Source: Chimaeribacter arupi
GTDB lineage: Bacteria; Pseudomonadota; Gammaproteobacteria; Enterobacterales; Enterobacteriaceae
Reading direction: 5' to 3'
Assembly: GCF_002858805.1 (NCBI RefSeq)
Contig: NZ_PJZI01000033.1
Location: 1-64,000 of the forward strand
DNA length: 64,000 bases
Shown here: piece after piece, positions 30,964 through 40,651 of the stretch
Layout of the letters: each line of letters begins with the position of its first letter
Numbering within the stretch: position 1 is the first letter of the stretch
Translations under genes and position numbers: made by a program
The notes under the pieces: model-generated
What the model was told of the DNA's origin: nothing
The model's input: only the letters and a program-made list of their open reading frames with translations
Databases searched by the model: none

Positions 30964-31899
30964 ATGAAAAAAACACTGCTTTCCCTCTGCCTCACCCTGA
31001 GCATCGGGGCGATGGCACCGATGGCGGCACACGCCATCTCCCTGACTTCTTCTCCTTCCCCGGCGGTATCCAGTGATGTCTCTACCGCCCCGACGATTTC
31101 CCCTGAGGCGTTGCAGCAGCTCCCCTGGGTGCCGCTGGTACCGCCTGCTAATGAAACCCTTACCCTGAACGGCAGCAGCAGCCGCATCAACCAGGGCGAT
31201 GTACAGGGTGCGGTGGCCGCCTTTGCCCTGCCTGCCGACCGCGGCTCGCTGGAGATCCGGCTGACCAGCGTGGCAGAAAACCGCTCGGTTTACGCCCCGA
31301 ACGTGCTGGTGCTGGACGAACAGATGCGTCCGGCGGCGTTCTATCCCAGCAGCTATTTCCCGTATCAGCAGCCGGGCGTGATCTCCAGCGACCGGCTGGA
31401 AGGCACGCTGAAACTGACCCCGGCGTTGGGCCAGAAGCAGATCTATCTGCTGGTTTACACCACCCGGCAGGATCTGGCGCGCACCACACAAATGGTGGAC
31501 CCGGCCAAAGCCTATGCGGCGGGCGTCGGTAACGCGGTGCCGGCCATCCCTGATCCGGTGGCGCGCCACAGTGACAGCGGCACGCTGAAAATCAAAATCA
31601 GCGCTGAACAGCAGTCCGGCAATATCATGATTGGCCAGGCGGTCACCGCCCCGGCCCCGGCACCGGTGGTGGTCGGCAATACCGCACGTCCTGCCCCGGC
31701 CGCTGCACCGGCCCCGGCTCCGGCCAAACCCACAGAGCCGATGCTTAATGACACCGAAAGCTACTTCAATCAGGCCATCACCAAAGCCGTGAAAGCCGGT
31801 GAAATTGATAAAGCCCTGAAACTGCTGGATGAAGCAGAACGCCTCGGTTCGAAAACCGCGCGTCAAACATTTATCGGCAGCGTGAAAGGCAAGGGGTAA
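30964..31899 (+). CDS. malM: Maltose operon periplasmic protein MalM
   Basis: A periplasmic protein of unknown function encoded in the mal regulon. It is 311 residues: a signal peptide ending MAAHA, an N-terminal beta-rich domain (ETLTLNGSSSRIN ... SVYAPNVLVLDEQMRPAAFYPSS), a proline/alanine-rich linker (PAPAPVVVGNTARPAPAAAPAPAPAKP, about residues 222-258) and a helical C-terminal domain (YFNQAITKAVKAGEIDKALKLLDEAERLG). It is the last gene of malK-lamB-malM, with a terminator 30 bases after the stop. Confidence 0.93.
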   Translation: MKKTLLSLCLTLSIGAMAPMAAHAISLTSSPSPAVSSDVSTAPTISPEALQQLPWVPLVPPANETLTLNGSSSRINQGDVQGAVAAFALPADRGSLEIRLTSVAENRSVYAPNVLVLDEQMRPAAFYPSSYFPYQQPGVISSDRLEGTLKLTPALGQKQIYLLVYTTRQDLARTTQMVDPAKAYAAGVGNAVPAIPDPVARHSDSGTLKIKISAEQQSGNIMIGQAVTAPAPAPVVVGNTARPAPAAAPAPAPAKPTEPMLNDTESYFNQAITKAVKAGEIDKALKLLDEAERLGSKTARQTFIGSVKGKG

Positions 31900-31931
31900 C
31901 TCCCCACGCCGCCGTTTGTGGCTGGATGATT

Positions 31932-31955
31932 GGTGCGCTGCGGCGCACCTTTTTT
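31932..31955 (+). terminator. Intrinsic terminator of malK-lamB-malM
   Basis: GGTGCGC-TGCG-GCGCACC stem followed by TTTTTT. Confidence 0.92.
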
Positions 31956-32109
31956 CGTGGCCGCCCGGCTGCCCGGCCTGCCTGTCCCGCACGGTACGGC
32001 CGTCAGGTATTGCCGCCAGGTTAGTAGCTTGTTAATACACCCATTCCCCTAATGCTTTTCTGCGTTACAATAGCGCCCTGAATGTCCAGCCCGGTTTGAA
32101 AGAGTCCCC

Positions 32110-32724
32110 ATGCCTGACGCGCGTCTCATCCCTGCTTCCCTGCACTGGCTTGGCCCGGCCGACCCGGTGCCGCCGCACATTGCCGACTGGCTGGGCGAAA
32201 TCGGCTCCATGACCCGGCGTTTTGAACAACATTGCCGTGAGGTCACGGTGCAGCCGGTGAAAGAAGGGTTTATTACCCGCGCGGCATTGCGGCCGGAAGA
32301 GGCCGCCGACTTGCCCGACAGCCCGCGCTATTGGCTGCGTGAAATTGTGCTGCTGGGTGACGGCGTCCCCTGGCTGCTGGGGCGCACCGTTATCCCGGAA
32401 GAGACGCTGACCGGCCCGGATCGCGCGCTGGTAGACCTCGGCACCGTGCCGCTGGGGCGTTATCTGTTCGGCGGCGCGGCGCTGACGCGGGATTACATCT
32501 GTTTTGGCCTGACAGGCCAAGGGCCTGGCCTGGCCCACGGGGCATTTGATCAGCGCAGCGGGCATTCCCGCCGGGCAACCGGCGCAGAGCAGGGCGTAGG
32601 CGCCTGCTGGGCCAGGCGCTCACGCCTGCGGCTGTCGGGCAAACCGCTGTTGCTGACGGAACTTTTTCTTGCGGATGCGCCGGTCTACCGCGCGCCGCAG
32701 CCAACACACCAGGAGGGGAGATAA
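32110..32724 (+). CDS. ubiC: Chorismate lyase with in-frame insertion
   Basis: UbiC removes pyruvate from chorismate to give 4-hydroxybenzoate, the first step of ubiquinone synthesis. The family residues are present: Arg77 in RYWLRE, Arg92 in GRTV and Glu184 in LLLTELF, corresponding to E. coli Arg76, Arg91 and Glu155. The protein has 204 residues, against 165 in E. coli. The spacing from Arg77 to Glu184 is 28 residues longer than in E. coli, all of it between LTRDYI and [13 protein letters not shown]. The extra segment is encoded by palindromic DNA (see the repeat feature). The frame is intact on both sides, so a functional protein with an added loop is possible. The next gene is ubiA. Confidence 0.9.
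   Translation: MPDARLIPASLHWLGPADPVPPHIADWLGEIGSMTRRFEQHCREVTVQPVKEGFITRAALRPEEAADLPDSPRYWLREIVLLGDGVPWLLGRTVIPEETLTGPDRALVDLGTVPLGRYLFGGAALTRDYICFGLTGQGPGLAHGAFDQRSGHSRRATGAEQGVGACWARRSRLRLSGKPLLLTELFLADAPVYRAPQPTHQEGR
32504..32617. repeat. Palindromic insertion element inside ubiC
   Basis: A stretch rich in inverted repeats exactly where UbiC is about 28 codons too long. TTGGCCTGACAGGCCAA (32504-32520) is a perfect 17-base palindrome. GCCTGGCCC (32528-32536) and GGGCCAGGC (32609-32617) are a perfect inverted pair 72 bases apart. GCGGG-CATT-CCCGC (about 32558-32571) is a hairpin. The net gain of about 84 bases is a multiple of three. It looks like a small mobile palindromic repeat that landed in frame; family unknown. 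Confidence 0.6.
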
Positions 32725-32725
32725 G

Positions 32726-33604
32726 GTGGAGGCAACTGTAATGCAGAGCAAATGGCGGGCGTATTGCCGCCTGATGCGGATTGATAAACCCATTGGTTCC
32801 CTGCTGCTGCTGTGGCCGACCCTCTGGGCGCTGTGGCTGGCCGCCGGGGGCGTGCCGCCGCTGAAGCTGCTGCTGGTGTTTGTGCTGGGAGTGTTTTTCA
32901 TGCGCGCTGCCGGGTGCGTGGTGAATGATTACGCTGACCGCAAATTTGACGGCCATGTGAAACGCACCGCCGGGCGGCCGCTGCCGAGCGGCCAGATCAC
33001 CTCCGGGCAGGCCAAGCGGCTGTTTGTGGGGCTGGTGCTGATTTCATTCGGGCTGGTGTTAACCCTGAACGGCATGACGATTGCCCTGTCGCTGGTGGCG
33101 CTGGCGCTGGCCTGGATGTACCCGTTTATGAAGCGGGTGACGCACCTGCCGCAGGTGGTGCTGGGCGCGGCGTTTGGCTGGGCGATACCGATGGCGTTTT
33201 CAGCGGTCGGGGAGAGCCTGCCGCTGACCTGCTGGCTGCTGTTTATCGCCAACCTCTGCTGGACGGTGGCCTACGACACGCAATACGCGATGGTTGACCG
33301 GGATGATGACCTGAAGATTGGGGTGAAATCCACCGCCATCCTGTTTGGCGCGCAGGACAAGCTGATTATCGGCCTGCTGCAACTGGCGACGCTGGTATTG
33401 ATGGTCATCGTGGGGCAGCTGATGCAGCTCGGCGCGGTCTATTACGGTGGGCTGGTGTTGGCGGGGGCGCTGTTCCTCTACCAGCAGAAGATGATTGCCG
33501 GCCGCCAGCGCGATCTCTGTTTCCGCGCGTTCCTGAATAATAACGCCGTGGGGATGGTGCTGTTCCTCGGCATTCTGGCCAGTTACCCGCCGTTCAGCGC
33601 CTGA
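32726..33604 (+). CDS. ubiA: 4-hydroxybenzoate octaprenyltransferase
   Basis: A membrane prenyltransferase that adds the polyprenyl tail to 4-hydroxybenzoate, the second step of ubiquinone synthesis. It is 292 residues with about eight to nine membrane helices. The two aspartate-rich motifs [11 protein letters not shown] (about residues 72-82) and [13 protein letters not shown] bind the Mg-diphosphate. GTG at 32726 is taken as the start because AGGAGG lies 9 bases before it and it directly follows the ubiC stop; ATG at 32741 is an alternative. It forms an operon with ubiC and ends at a bidirectional terminator shared with plsB. Confidence 0.96.
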   Translation: MEATVMQSKWRAYCRLMRIDKPIGSLLLLWPTLWALWLAAGGVPPLKLLLVFVLGVFFMRAAGCVVNDYADRKFDGHVKRTAGRPLPSGQITSGQAKRLFVGLVLISFGLVLTLNGMTIALSLVALALAWMYPFMKRVTHLPQVVLGAAFGWAIPMAFSAVGESLPLTCWLLFIANLCWTVAYDTQYAMVDRDDDLKIGVKSTAILFGAQDKLIIGLLQLATLVLMVIVGQLMQLGAVYYGGLVLAGALFLYQQKMIAGRQRDLCFRAFLNNNAVGMVLFLGILASYPPFSA

Positions 33605-33715
33605 CCACCGGTTTTCCTGCGAAACCCGGTAATGGGGCAGAAACCGCAACGCGGCGAGTATCGGAAACACCGCAATGGGGGCGGGGCGGCAAAACCCGCC
33701 ACCGGGTGATAACCA

Positions 33716-33749
33716 ATAAAAAAGGGCACTGCGAACAGTGCCCTTTTTG
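33716..33749. terminator. Bidirectional terminator between ubiA and plsB
   Basis: AAAAGGGCACTG-CGAA-CAGTGCCCTTTT is a 12-bp stem with A and T runs on the two sides, so it can end transcription from both convergent genes. Confidence 0.93.
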
Positions 33750-33782
33750 CTGCCTGCCGCCCAAGGGGCGGGCAACGCGGTA

Positions 33783-36260
33783 TCAGTTGGCGTCCGGGTC
33801 GGCCGCTGCCTGGGCTTCTGCCGTCACCAGCAGCGCATCGGCCGGGGTCATCACGCTTTCAATCGTCAGGCGCACTTCCGGCGTCATCAGATCACTCAGC
33901 ATGTTATAGACCGCCAGCGTATGCTCCTGGATGGCATCGCCCACATCGTTGATGTAGCCTTCGGCGCGCAGCGTCCCCACCAGCGTCGAGAAGACCGCCT
34001 TGTCGAAGAACTCCGGCGCGTTGATGCCGTGCAGCACCGAGAGGCGCTGCGCCATGATACGGCTCTCTTTCTCCAGCGCACCGCGGCTGATGCTGGGGTT
34101 GGCGCTGAGCAGGGAGAGGGCAATCGCGTAGCGTTGCAGCGTCTCACGTACCCCGGCCGCCAGCAGTTGCAGCGGACGGATGCGGATCGGGTTAATCGCC
34201 AGCTCGTCACGGTCGGTGATGATCAGGTGCTGACGCGCCAGTTCATCGCACAGTGTGTCGAGCACGGCCGGTAACTCTTCCTTGGTGATGTGCAGGAACA
34301 GTTCCGCTTTCACCATCGGGTAGATCAGGCCAATCTGGCGCAGCAACTCCGCCCGGCTGACGCGGCGGTGATGCATCACGATGCTGGCAATCAGCGACGG
34401 CAGCACCAGCAGGTGGTGGATGTTGTTACGGTAGTAGGTCATCAGCACCGCCTGCTCACGCGGCAGGATGATGATGTCACCGATGTTGTCCTTCTCCACC
34501 TCGAACTTGTTCATCTTCAGCGCGTGGTCCAGCAGTTCCGCCGGGGTCTGGTCCGGTACCGTGACATCCCCGGCATACGGCACATTGCGCATCAGTTGCA
34601 GGTAGCACTCCAGCTGCTCCAGCAGTTGCTCACGGGTCAGCGAGCGCTGGCGGGAGGCGAGCAGGGCGGTGGAGCAGAGGTTCATGGCATTGGCGGCAGC
34701 GGCATTGTTGATGCGCACCATGATTTTGTCGGCCAGATCCTGCACCGTCGGCGTCAGCCAGCTTGGGCGCTGCGCCTCGATCGGGTCGATGGCGTCACGC
34801 CAGGCCGGGACATGCTGGTTCAGGTAGGTGGTCAGCGGCAGCGGTTCACCGAAGTTCACATAGCCTTCGCCGAGGTTGCGCAGCTTGCGCAGGCCGCGCA
34901 GCATCTGCAACAGGCTCTCTTTCTCTTTGGTCGCGCCGCGCAGCTCTTTGGCGTAGGTGCCCACTTCCATCACATGCTCATAACCGATGTAGATCGGCAC
35001 CAGCGTAATGGGCCGGGTGCCGCCGCGCAGCATCGCCTGGATGGTCATTGCCAGTGTGCCGGTTTTCGGCTCCAGCAGGCGGCCGGTACGCGAGCGCCCG
35101 CCCTCAACAAAGTATTCCACGGAGTAGCCGCGGGTGAACAGCTCACCCAGGTATTCACGGAACACAGTGGAGTAGAGTTTGTTGCCCTTGAAGGTACGGC
35201 GGATAAAGAACGCGCCGAGGCGGCGGAAAATCGGGCCGGCGGGCCAGAAGTTCAGGTTGATCCCGGCCGCGATATGCGGCGGCACCAGCCCTTGATGGTA
35301 GAGCACATAGGAGAGCAGCAGGTAGTCCATGTGGCTGCGGTGGCACGGCACATAAACGATTTCCTGGCCGTCCTGCGCCAGCTGGCGCACGCGTTCGGCG
35401 TTACTGACGTTGATGCCCTGATAGAGGCGGTTCCACGTCCAGCTCAGCACCCGGTCAGAGAGGCGCACGGTCTCGTAAGAGAAGTCCGCGGCGATCTCTT
35501 CCATCAGCGCGATGGCGTTCTGCTGCGCTTTGTCATGGGAGATCTTTTTGCTGCGCGCTTCATCTTCCACGGCTTTTTCAATCGCTTTGGAGGCGAGCAG
35601 CTTATTGAACAGATCCTGGCGGGCGGGCAGGCGCGGGCCGACGGCGGCCAGCCGCTGTCGGGCAAAATGCATCCGGGCGACGCGCGCCAGCTTCTGCGCA
35701 ATGGTCTTGTCGGTGCCGTGCTCGGTCGCCATATAGCGCAGCGACACGGTATTGGAGAAGCGGACAAAGCTGTCGCGCCCCAGCCAGAGCACGGCAAAGA
35801 ACTTCTGGATGCCGTTCAGCAGGCGCAGGTGCGGCATCATCTGCCCTTCGCCCTCACGCCCCGGCGAGCGGCCGAACATCACCGACACCGGCAACATCTG
35901 GATGTCGAGCGTCGGGTTGCTGCGGTGCAGGTCGAGGTAGTCGTGGAACAGTTTCACCGACTCATGCTGCGGGGTGTAATAGCGGAAGAACCGCGGCCCC
36001 TGGCCGATAAACACATGGCTCGGCAGCAAATGGCCGTCAATCTCCAGCGGGATCAGCGGGTCCGGCAGGTTCTGCGCCAGGCACTGCTGGCGAAGGGTGA
36101 GCAGATCCGCGTCGGAATCATAAGGTAATACATAAAGTATCGGCCGGGTCGGGTCCAGGCGGAACTCCGTGACCGGATCGGCAGGGATCACCTTGCTTCT
36201 TACCAATAATTTGAGCGGTAAGTTTAAAAGGGAATAATAAAGTTTGCGCCAACCTGACAT
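33783..36260 (-). CDS. plsB: Glycerol-3-phosphate 1-O-acyltransferase
   Basis: An inner-membrane enzyme that acylates sn-glycerol 3-phosphate at position 1, the first step of phospholipid synthesis. The acyltransferase block has HRSHMDY (HX4D), [19 protein letters not shown] and [12 protein letters not shown], and the middle part is almost identical to E. coli PlsB. The start at 36260 gives [19 protein letters not shown], the conserved N-terminus, and a protein of 825 residues (E. coli 807); the frame continues 25 codons upstream without a ribosome site. It is divergent from dgkA, which recycles diacylglycerol in the same pathway. Confidence 0.96.
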   Translation of the reverse strand: MSGWRKLYYSLLNLPLKLLVRSKVIPADPVTEFRLDPTRPILYVLPYDSDADLLTLRQQCLAQNLPDPLIPLEIDGHLLPSHVFIGQGPRFFRYYTPQHESVKLFHDYLDLHRSNPTLDIQMLPVSVMFGRSPGREGEGQMMPHLRLLNGIQKFFAVLWLGRDSFVRFSNTVSLRYMATEHGTDKTIAQKLARVARMHFARQRLAAVGPRLPARQDLFNKLLASKAIEKAVEDEARSKKISHDKAQQNAIALMEEIAADFSYETVRLSDRVLSWTWNRLYQGINVSNAERVRQLAQDGQEIVYVPCHRSHMDYLLLSYVLYHQGLVPPHIAAGINLNFWPAGPIFRRLGAFFIRRTFKGNKLYSTVFREYLGELFTRGYSVEYFVEGGRSRTGRLLEPKTGTLAMTIQAMLRGGTRPITLVPIYIGYEHVMEVGTYAKELRGATKEKESLLQMLRGLRKLRNLGEGYVNFGEPLPLTTYLNQHVPAWRDAIDPIEAQRPSWLTPTVQDLADKIMVRINNAAAANAMNLCSTALLASRQRSLTREQLLEQLECYLQLMRNVPYAGDVTVPDQTPAELLDHALKMNKFEVEKDNIGDIIILPREQAVLMTYYRNNIHHLLVLPSLIASIVMHHRRVSRAELLRQIGLIYPMVKAELFLHITKEELPAVLDTLCDELARQHLIITDRDELAINPIRIRPLQLLAAGVRETLQRYAIALSLLSANPSISRGALEKESRIMAQRLSVLHGINAPEFFDKAVFSTLVGTLRAEGYINDVGDAIQEHTLAVYNMLSDLMTPEVRLTIESVMTPADALLVTAEAQAAADPDAN

Positions 36261-36385
36261 AAAAATGTGAAGCCTCATAGTAGCAATGCGCCGCAAGGAT
36301 AGCAGAAAGCCGGGTGGAGATCTTTCGTGCCGCACGGGGGAATTCCCGCTAAAATGTTGTTAATTCATCCTAAGGTGCAGAAAGT

Positions 36386-36754
36386 ATGGCAAATCAGACG
36401 ACCGGGTTGATCCGCATCTACAAAGCTGCCGGCTACTCCGTAAAGGGCGTGCTCGCGGCCTGGAAAAATGAAGCCGCATTCCGGCAGGAAGCCATCATGG
36501 TCATCCCGGCTATGTTACTGGCTTTCTGGCTGGATGTGAGCACCGCCGAACGCATTCTGATGGTCTCTTCACTGTGGCTTATCCTTATTGTGGAAATTAT
36601 CAACAGTGCCATAGAAGCCATCGTCGACCGTATCGGGCCGGAACTTCATCCGCTCTCCGGCCGCGCCAAAGATTTAGGGTCGGCGGCCGTTGCGCTGGCT
36701 ATCATACTGACACTTTTTGTCTGGGCAATGGTTCTGCTGCCGCGATTGTTCTGA
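36386..36754 (+). CDS. dgkA: Diacylglycerol kinase
   Basis: A small trimeric inner-membrane kinase converting diacylglycerol to phosphatidic acid. It is 122 residues, as in E. coli, with an amphipathic N-terminus and three membrane helices. The active-site stretch EIINSAIEAIVDRIGPELHPLSGRAKDLGSAAV is fully recognisable. The start is the ATG 8 bases after AAGG. It is divergent from plsB and upstream of lexA, as in E. coli. Confidence 0.97.
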   Translation: MANQTTGLIRIYKAAGYSVKGVLAAWKNEAAFRQEAIMVIPAMLLAFWLDVSTAERILMVSSLWLILIVEIINSAIEAIVDRIGPELHPLSGRAKDLGSAAVALAIILTLFVWAMVLLPRLF

Positions 36755-36847
36755 GTTGCGAAGTTTTACGCAAAAGTAACCGGTAAAGCAGGTAAATCGC
36801 GTCATAAACAGGCTTTTTCTTGTTTGTGCGGTTTTCAAGGGCGTGTT

Positions 36848-36867
36848 TGCTGTATATACTCCCAGCA
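36848..36867. promoter_or_regulatory. LexA box 1 of lexA
   Basis: TGCTGTATATACTCCCAGCA resembles the first SOS box of E. coli lexA (CTGT-N8-CAG core). It is one of two adjacent boxes, so lexA should repress itself. Confidence 0.88.
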
Positions 36868-36868
36868 A

Positions 36869-36888
36869 GACTGTATAAACAACCAGGG
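36869..36888. promoter_or_regulatory. LexA box 2 of lexA
   Basis: GACTGTATAAACAACCAGGG carries the CTGT-N8-CCAG core and overlaps the sequence just before the ribosome site. Its spacing from box 1 matches the tandem boxes of E. coli lexA. Confidence 0.88.
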
Positions 36889-36894
36889 GGCGGG

Positions 36895-37503
36895 ATGAAA
36901 GCATTAACAGCCAGACAGCAAGAGGTCTATGACCTTATTCGCGACCATATTTCCCAGACCGGTATGCCGCCGACGCGTGCCGAGATTGCGCAACGTTTGG
37001 GGTTCCGCTCACCCAACGCGGCCGAGGAGCACCTTAAGGCACTGTCGCGCAAAGGGGTGATCGAGATCATTTCCGGTGCCTCACGCGGCATCCGTTTGCT
37101 GATGGAAGAAGAAGACGGCCTGCCGCTGATCGGCCGTGTGGCCGCCGGTGAGCCGCTGCTGGCCCAGCAACATATTGAAAGCCACTACCAGATAGACCCG
37201 GCGATGTTTAAACCCAACGCGGATTTCCTGCTGCGTGTCAGCGGGATGTCGATGAAAGACATCGGGATTCTGGATGGTGACCTGCTGGCCGTGCATAAAA
37301 CGCAGGACGCACGTAACGGGCAGGTCGTGGTTGCCCGTATTGATGATGAAGTAACCGTCAAGCGCCTGAAAAAGCAGGGCAACATCGTGCACCTGTTGCC
37401 GGAAAACAAAGAGTTTTCCCCGATTGTGGTTGATCTGCGCCAGCAGACCTTCTCTATTGAAGGGCTGGCCGTGGGCGTGATCCGCAACGGCGACTGGAGC
37501 TGA
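36895..37503 (+). CDS. lexA: SOS repressor LexA
   Basis: The transcriptional repressor of the SOS response, which self-cleaves when RecA filaments form. It is 202 residues, as in E. coli. The N-terminal winged helix ([37 protein letters not shown]) is followed by the cleavage site Ala84-Gly85 and the catalytic Ser119 (SGMSM) and Lys156. The frame starts upstream at 36820, but the ATG at 36895 follows AGGGGG and matches the conserved start. Two LexA boxes lie directly in front. dinF follows after a terminator-like hairpin. Confidence 0.98.
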   Translation: MKALTARQQEVYDLIRDHISQTGMPPTRAEIAQRLGFRSPNAAEEHLKALSRKGVIEIISGASRGIRLLMEEEDGLPLIGRVAAGEPLLAQQHIESHYQIDPAMFKPNADFLLRVSGMSMKDIGILDGDLLAVHKTQDARNGQVVVARIDDEVTVKRLKKQGNIVHLLPENKEFSPIVVDLRQQTFSIEGLAVGVIRNGDWS

Positions 37504-37562
37504 CCAGTCAGGGGCGCGGCTAATGGAACCGGCCGCGCCTATACAGTCCTCCAGCTGTGCCT

Positions 37563-37594
37563 CATCGCCCCTTTATTGGGGCGATGTCGTTTTT
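37563..37594 (+). terminator. Hairpin between lexA and dinF
   Basis: CATCGCCCC-TTTATT-GGGGCGATG is a perfect 9-bp stem followed by TCGTTTTT. It probably terminates part of the lexA transcripts and limits dinF expression. Confidence 0.8.
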
Positions 37595-37646
37595 AGCGTT
37601 CCGCATTCCGGCAAGTTTACGCCTGTAAGAAAAGTGACCCTTTCTG

Positions 37647-38999
37647 ATGCGATTCTCTGTGACTGCCTGCTTTGGGCAAACTGACCGGGATCTCTGGCGG
37701 CTGGCGCTGCCGATGATCTTTTCCAATATCACTGTGCCGCTGCTCGGGCTGGTGGACACCGCCGTGATCGGCCATCTCGACAGCCCGGTCTATCTGGGCG
37801 GGGTAGCCGTCGGCGCGATGGCGACCAGCTTTTTATTTATGCTGCTGCTGTTTTTGCGCATGAGCACCACCGGCATGGCGGCGCAGGCCTTTGGGGCGCA
37901 GAACCCGGCCCGCCTGGCGCGCGCCTTTATGCAGCCGTTGCTGCTGGCGCTGCTGGCTGGGCTGACGATCCTGCTGTTGCGCCATCCGTTGATTGACCTG
38001 GCCTTAAACATTGTGGGCGGCCACGACGCGGTGCTGCAACAGGCGCGGCGCTTCCTGGAAATCCGCTGGCTCAGCGCACCTGCTGCGCTGGCCAATATGG
38101 TGATCCTCGGCTGGCTGCTGGGCGTGCAGTATGTGCGCGCGCCGGTACTGCTGCTGATTGTCGGGAATCTGCTGAACATTGTGCTCGACCTCTGGCTGGT
38201 GATGGGCCTGCACTGGAACGTGCGCGGCGCTGCCTGGGCCACGGTGACGGCAGAGTACGCCACGCTGCTGCTCGGGCTGTGGCTGGTGTGGCGGGTGATG
38301 CAGCGGCGCGGTATTGGCTGGCCGTTGCTGAAACAGGGCTGGCGCGGTGACCTGCGGCGGTTGCTGACGCTGAACCGCGACATCATGTTGCGCTCGCTGC
38401 TGCTGCAACTCTGCTTCGCTTCCCTGACGATTATCGGTGCCCGGCTGGGCAACGAGACGGTGGCGGTCAATGCGCTCCTGATGAACCTGCTGACCTTCAC
38501 CGCCTACGCGCTGGACGGCTTTGCCTATGCCGTGGAAGCCCATTCCGGTGAGGCGTTTGGCGCGCGCAACCGCGAGCGGCTGTTGCGGGTGTGGCACGCT
38601 GCCTGCCGTCAGGCGGGGATGGTGGCGCTGGCGTTTGCCGCGGCTTACGCACTGTTCGGGATGCAGATTGTCCATGCGCTGACGTCGCTGCCGGCGTTAC
38701 AGCAACTGGCGCAGCACTATCTCGGCTGGCAGGTGGTGTTGCCGCTGGCCGGGGTCTGGTGTTATCTGCTGGACGGCATGTTTGTCGGGGCGACACGCGG
38801 CCGGGAGATGCGTAACAGCATGGCCGTCGCGGCTGCCGGTTACGGCCTGACGCTGCTGACGCTGCCGTGGCTCGGCAACCATGCGTTGTGGCTGGCGCTG
38901 ACGGTATTTCTGGCACTGCGCGGGGCGGCGCTGGGGTGGCTGTGGCACCGCCATCAGCAGCGCGGAAGCTGGTTTACGGCATCAACAGCCGCGCAATAA
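37647..38999 (+). CDS. dinF: MATE-family efflux protein DinF
   Basis: A twelve-helix inner-membrane transporter of the MATE family, SOS-induced through read-through from lexA in E. coli and implicated in protection against oxidative stress and bile salts. It is 450 residues (E. coli 459). The conserved stretch LALPMIFSNITVPLLGLVDTAVIGHLDSPVYLGGVAVGA and EAHSGEAFGARNRERLL identify it. The start at 37647 lacks a strong ribosome site, so the N-terminus is less certain. No separate LexA box is seen directly in front. Confidence 0.93.
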   Translation: MRFSVTACFGQTDRDLWRLALPMIFSNITVPLLGLVDTAVIGHLDSPVYLGGVAVGAMATSFLFMLLLFLRMSTTGMAAQAFGAQNPARLARAFMQPLLLALLAGLTILLLRHPLIDLALNIVGGHDAVLQQARRFLEIRWLSAPAALANMVILGWLLGVQYVRAPVLLLIVGNLLNIVLDLWLVMGLHWNVRGAAWATVTAEYATLLLGLWLVWRVMQRRGIGWPLLKQGWRGDLRRLLTLNRDIMLRSLLLQLCFASLTIIGARLGNETVAVNALLMNLLTFTAYALDGFAYAVEAHSGEAFGARNRERLLRVWHAACRQAGMVALAFAAAYALFGMQIVHALTSLPALQQLAQHYLGWQVVLPLAGVWCYLLDGMFVGATRGREMRNSMAVAAAGYGLTLLTLPWLGNHALWLALTVFLALRGAALGWLWHRHQQRGSWFTASTAAQ

Positions 39000-39371
39000 G
39001 GCAGGCGGCCGGCGCAGCAATTTGCTGCGCCCGGCCCGCTGGAGGACATATTGGTTTACATCTACTGACAGTTATTATCACTTCACGTTAACGTCTGTTT
39101 TCCCTTCCTTTTTAGGCTGTCCCTGTTCCGCTGTAACGCGTTTTTAAGGTTAATCTGACTGGAAAGGCGCCCAAATTCCGTATTACCTACTATAGTTATT
39201 AACACGGCAGGCGCAGAGGCAGCCATAAATACCAGGCTGACACTGGCACCCACGGGTTTTGTGAAGGATGAATTCTGAGCCCGGTGAATAAGGTTCCCTG
39301 CCGTGAGTATCTGTAACGGGCGATGGAGTGATGTCCATAACCCCTCATCTGAATGAGATAAGGAGATTACG
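39000..39371 (+). other. Gene-free gap upstream of yjbJ
   Basis: About 370 bases with no convincing gene. A CTACTATAGT stretch at 39187-39196 could be part of a promoter for yjbJ, which is stationary-phase and stress-induced in E. coli. No terminator hairpin for dinF is obvious. Confidence 0.5.
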
Positions 39372-39581
39372 ATGAATAAAGATCAAGCCGGCGGTAACTG
39401 GAAACAGTTTAAAGGCAGCGTAAAAGAGCAATGGGGCAAGCTGACGGATGACGATATGACGGTCATCGAAGGTAAACGTGAGCAGCTTGTCGGTAAGATT
39501 CAGGAGCGCTACGGTTACGAGAAAGACGCTGCTGAAAAAGAAGTGAAAACCTGGGAAGACAGCAACAACTACAAATGGTAG
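39372..39581 (+). CDS. yjbJ: CsbD-family stress protein YjbJ
   Basis: A small, charged, probably helical protein of 69 residues, the same length as E. coli YjbJ and almost identical in the core GGNWKQFKGSVKEQWGKLTDDDM and EGKREQLVGKIQERYGYEKD. It belongs to the CsbD family, abundant in stress and stationary phase but of unknown action. AAGGAG lies 6 bases before the ATG. Single gene between dinF and zur. Confidence 0.95.
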   Translation: MNKDQAGGNWKQFKGSVKEQWGKLTDDDMTVIEGKREQLVGKIQERYGYEKDAAEKEVKTWEDSNNYKW

Positions 39582-39921
39582 TGCTGTGACAGTACATCAG
39601 AGAGTACGCAGGGTGTAACGTGTCGCGATAGCTGTCGTCCCCCTGTTCCGGCCTGCTCTTCCCACGCATGATGCCACTCATGCAGGGGCAGGCCAGAAGT
39701 GAGGATCCAAGGGCTCTTTAGCTGCTCCTACCCGATAAGCAAAGAAGCGGATGATAGGTACAAGGATGTACCCTTTCGTGCCCCCCAGAGCCTGAACTTT
39801 TTTCCGGACTCTTCCTGAAATCTTCTGAAAACCTTCTTAAAAATCCTTTTCTTCTTCACTGCCTGGCCGGTGCTGATGCCTTACGTTTAAACTGTTTTTT
39901 AAACAATGGCTTTCTGAAAAA
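39582..39921. other. Gene-free gap between yjbJ and zur
   Basis: About 340 bases between two convergent genes. The right part (39790-39900) is pyrimidine-rich on the plus strand. No clear stem with a T run is found for either gene and no coding frame is convincing. Confidence 0.45.
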
Positions 39922-40446
39922 TTACCGTTTCTTAATGGCAATGCTGTGATCGTGCCCGCAGGCGTGTTTGTCATCACAGGCTTCCACTTCCCGGCAGGGC
40001 GCGCACAACCCGTGGGCTTCCACCACGCTGTGCCGCAGCGCAAAACCGGCCGTCTGCGCCAGTTTCACCAGAATCTCTTCAATCCCTTCGGTGGTTTTTT
40101 CCGTCACCTGGCCGCAGCGGTCACAGATGAACATCGCCGAGGCGTGGGTCGGTTCTTCAAAGTGGTGGCACAGCACATAACTGTTGGCGGACTCGACCCG
40201 GTGGATAAAGCCTTGCTCCAGCAGGAAATCGAGGGCGCGGTACACGGTAGGCGGCTTGGCCTGCGGCTCGGATTCACGCAGCAGATCCAGCAGATCGTAC
40301 GCACTGATTGCGCCAGGCTGAAGCGCCATCAGGCGCAGCACTTCCAGCCGTTGGGGGGTCAGGCGCACATTGCGCTGTTGGCACAGCTGCTCAGCCTGAG
40401 CAAGGAGCTTTTCCTGGTTGAGGGAGTCCTGGATGGAAGAGTTCAT
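39922..40446 (-). CDS. zur: Zinc uptake regulator Zur
   Basis: A Fur-family repressor that shuts off zinc import when zinc is sufficient. It is 174 residues (E. coli 171). The DNA-binding helix region is [34 protein letters not shown], followed by [23 protein letters not shown]. Zinc ligands are visible as [15 protein letters not shown] and [10 protein letters not shown], and the histidine-rich tail CGHDHS is kept. It is divergent from dusA. Confidence 0.96.
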   Translation of the reverse strand: MNSSIQDSLNQEKLLAQAEQLCQQRNVRLTPQRLEVLRLMALQPGAISAYDLLDLLRESEPQAKPPTVYRALDFLLEQGFIHRVESANSYVLCHHFEEPTHASAMFICDRCGQVTEKTTEGIEEILVKLAQTAGFALRHSVVEAHGLCAPCREVEACDDKHACGHDHSIAIKKR

Positions 40447-40651
40447 GGCAAATTTCCCGGCACAAAAGAAGAGACGATTTTACCACGTTTACCGCAAATC
40501 GACGAACCTCCCGGCAAAACGCGTGCAGAGGTGGCCTGTTAAATCGCCGCGATCGCTGTACAATAGACGTTTGCCTGCGGCGATGCGCCGCTGTGTTGTG
40601 CCTGTTGCTGACAGGCGATCTTTTGACCTTCCGGAACTGCCCAATCTCGTT

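Noticed and set aside
34290-36128. 612-codon plus-strand frame across plsB
   Set aside because: Antisense shadow of plsB; His/Gln-rich artefact.
40418-40651. 78-codon N-terminal extension of dusA overlapping zur
   Set aside because: Not similar to DusA proteins; it overlaps the start and promoter of zur.
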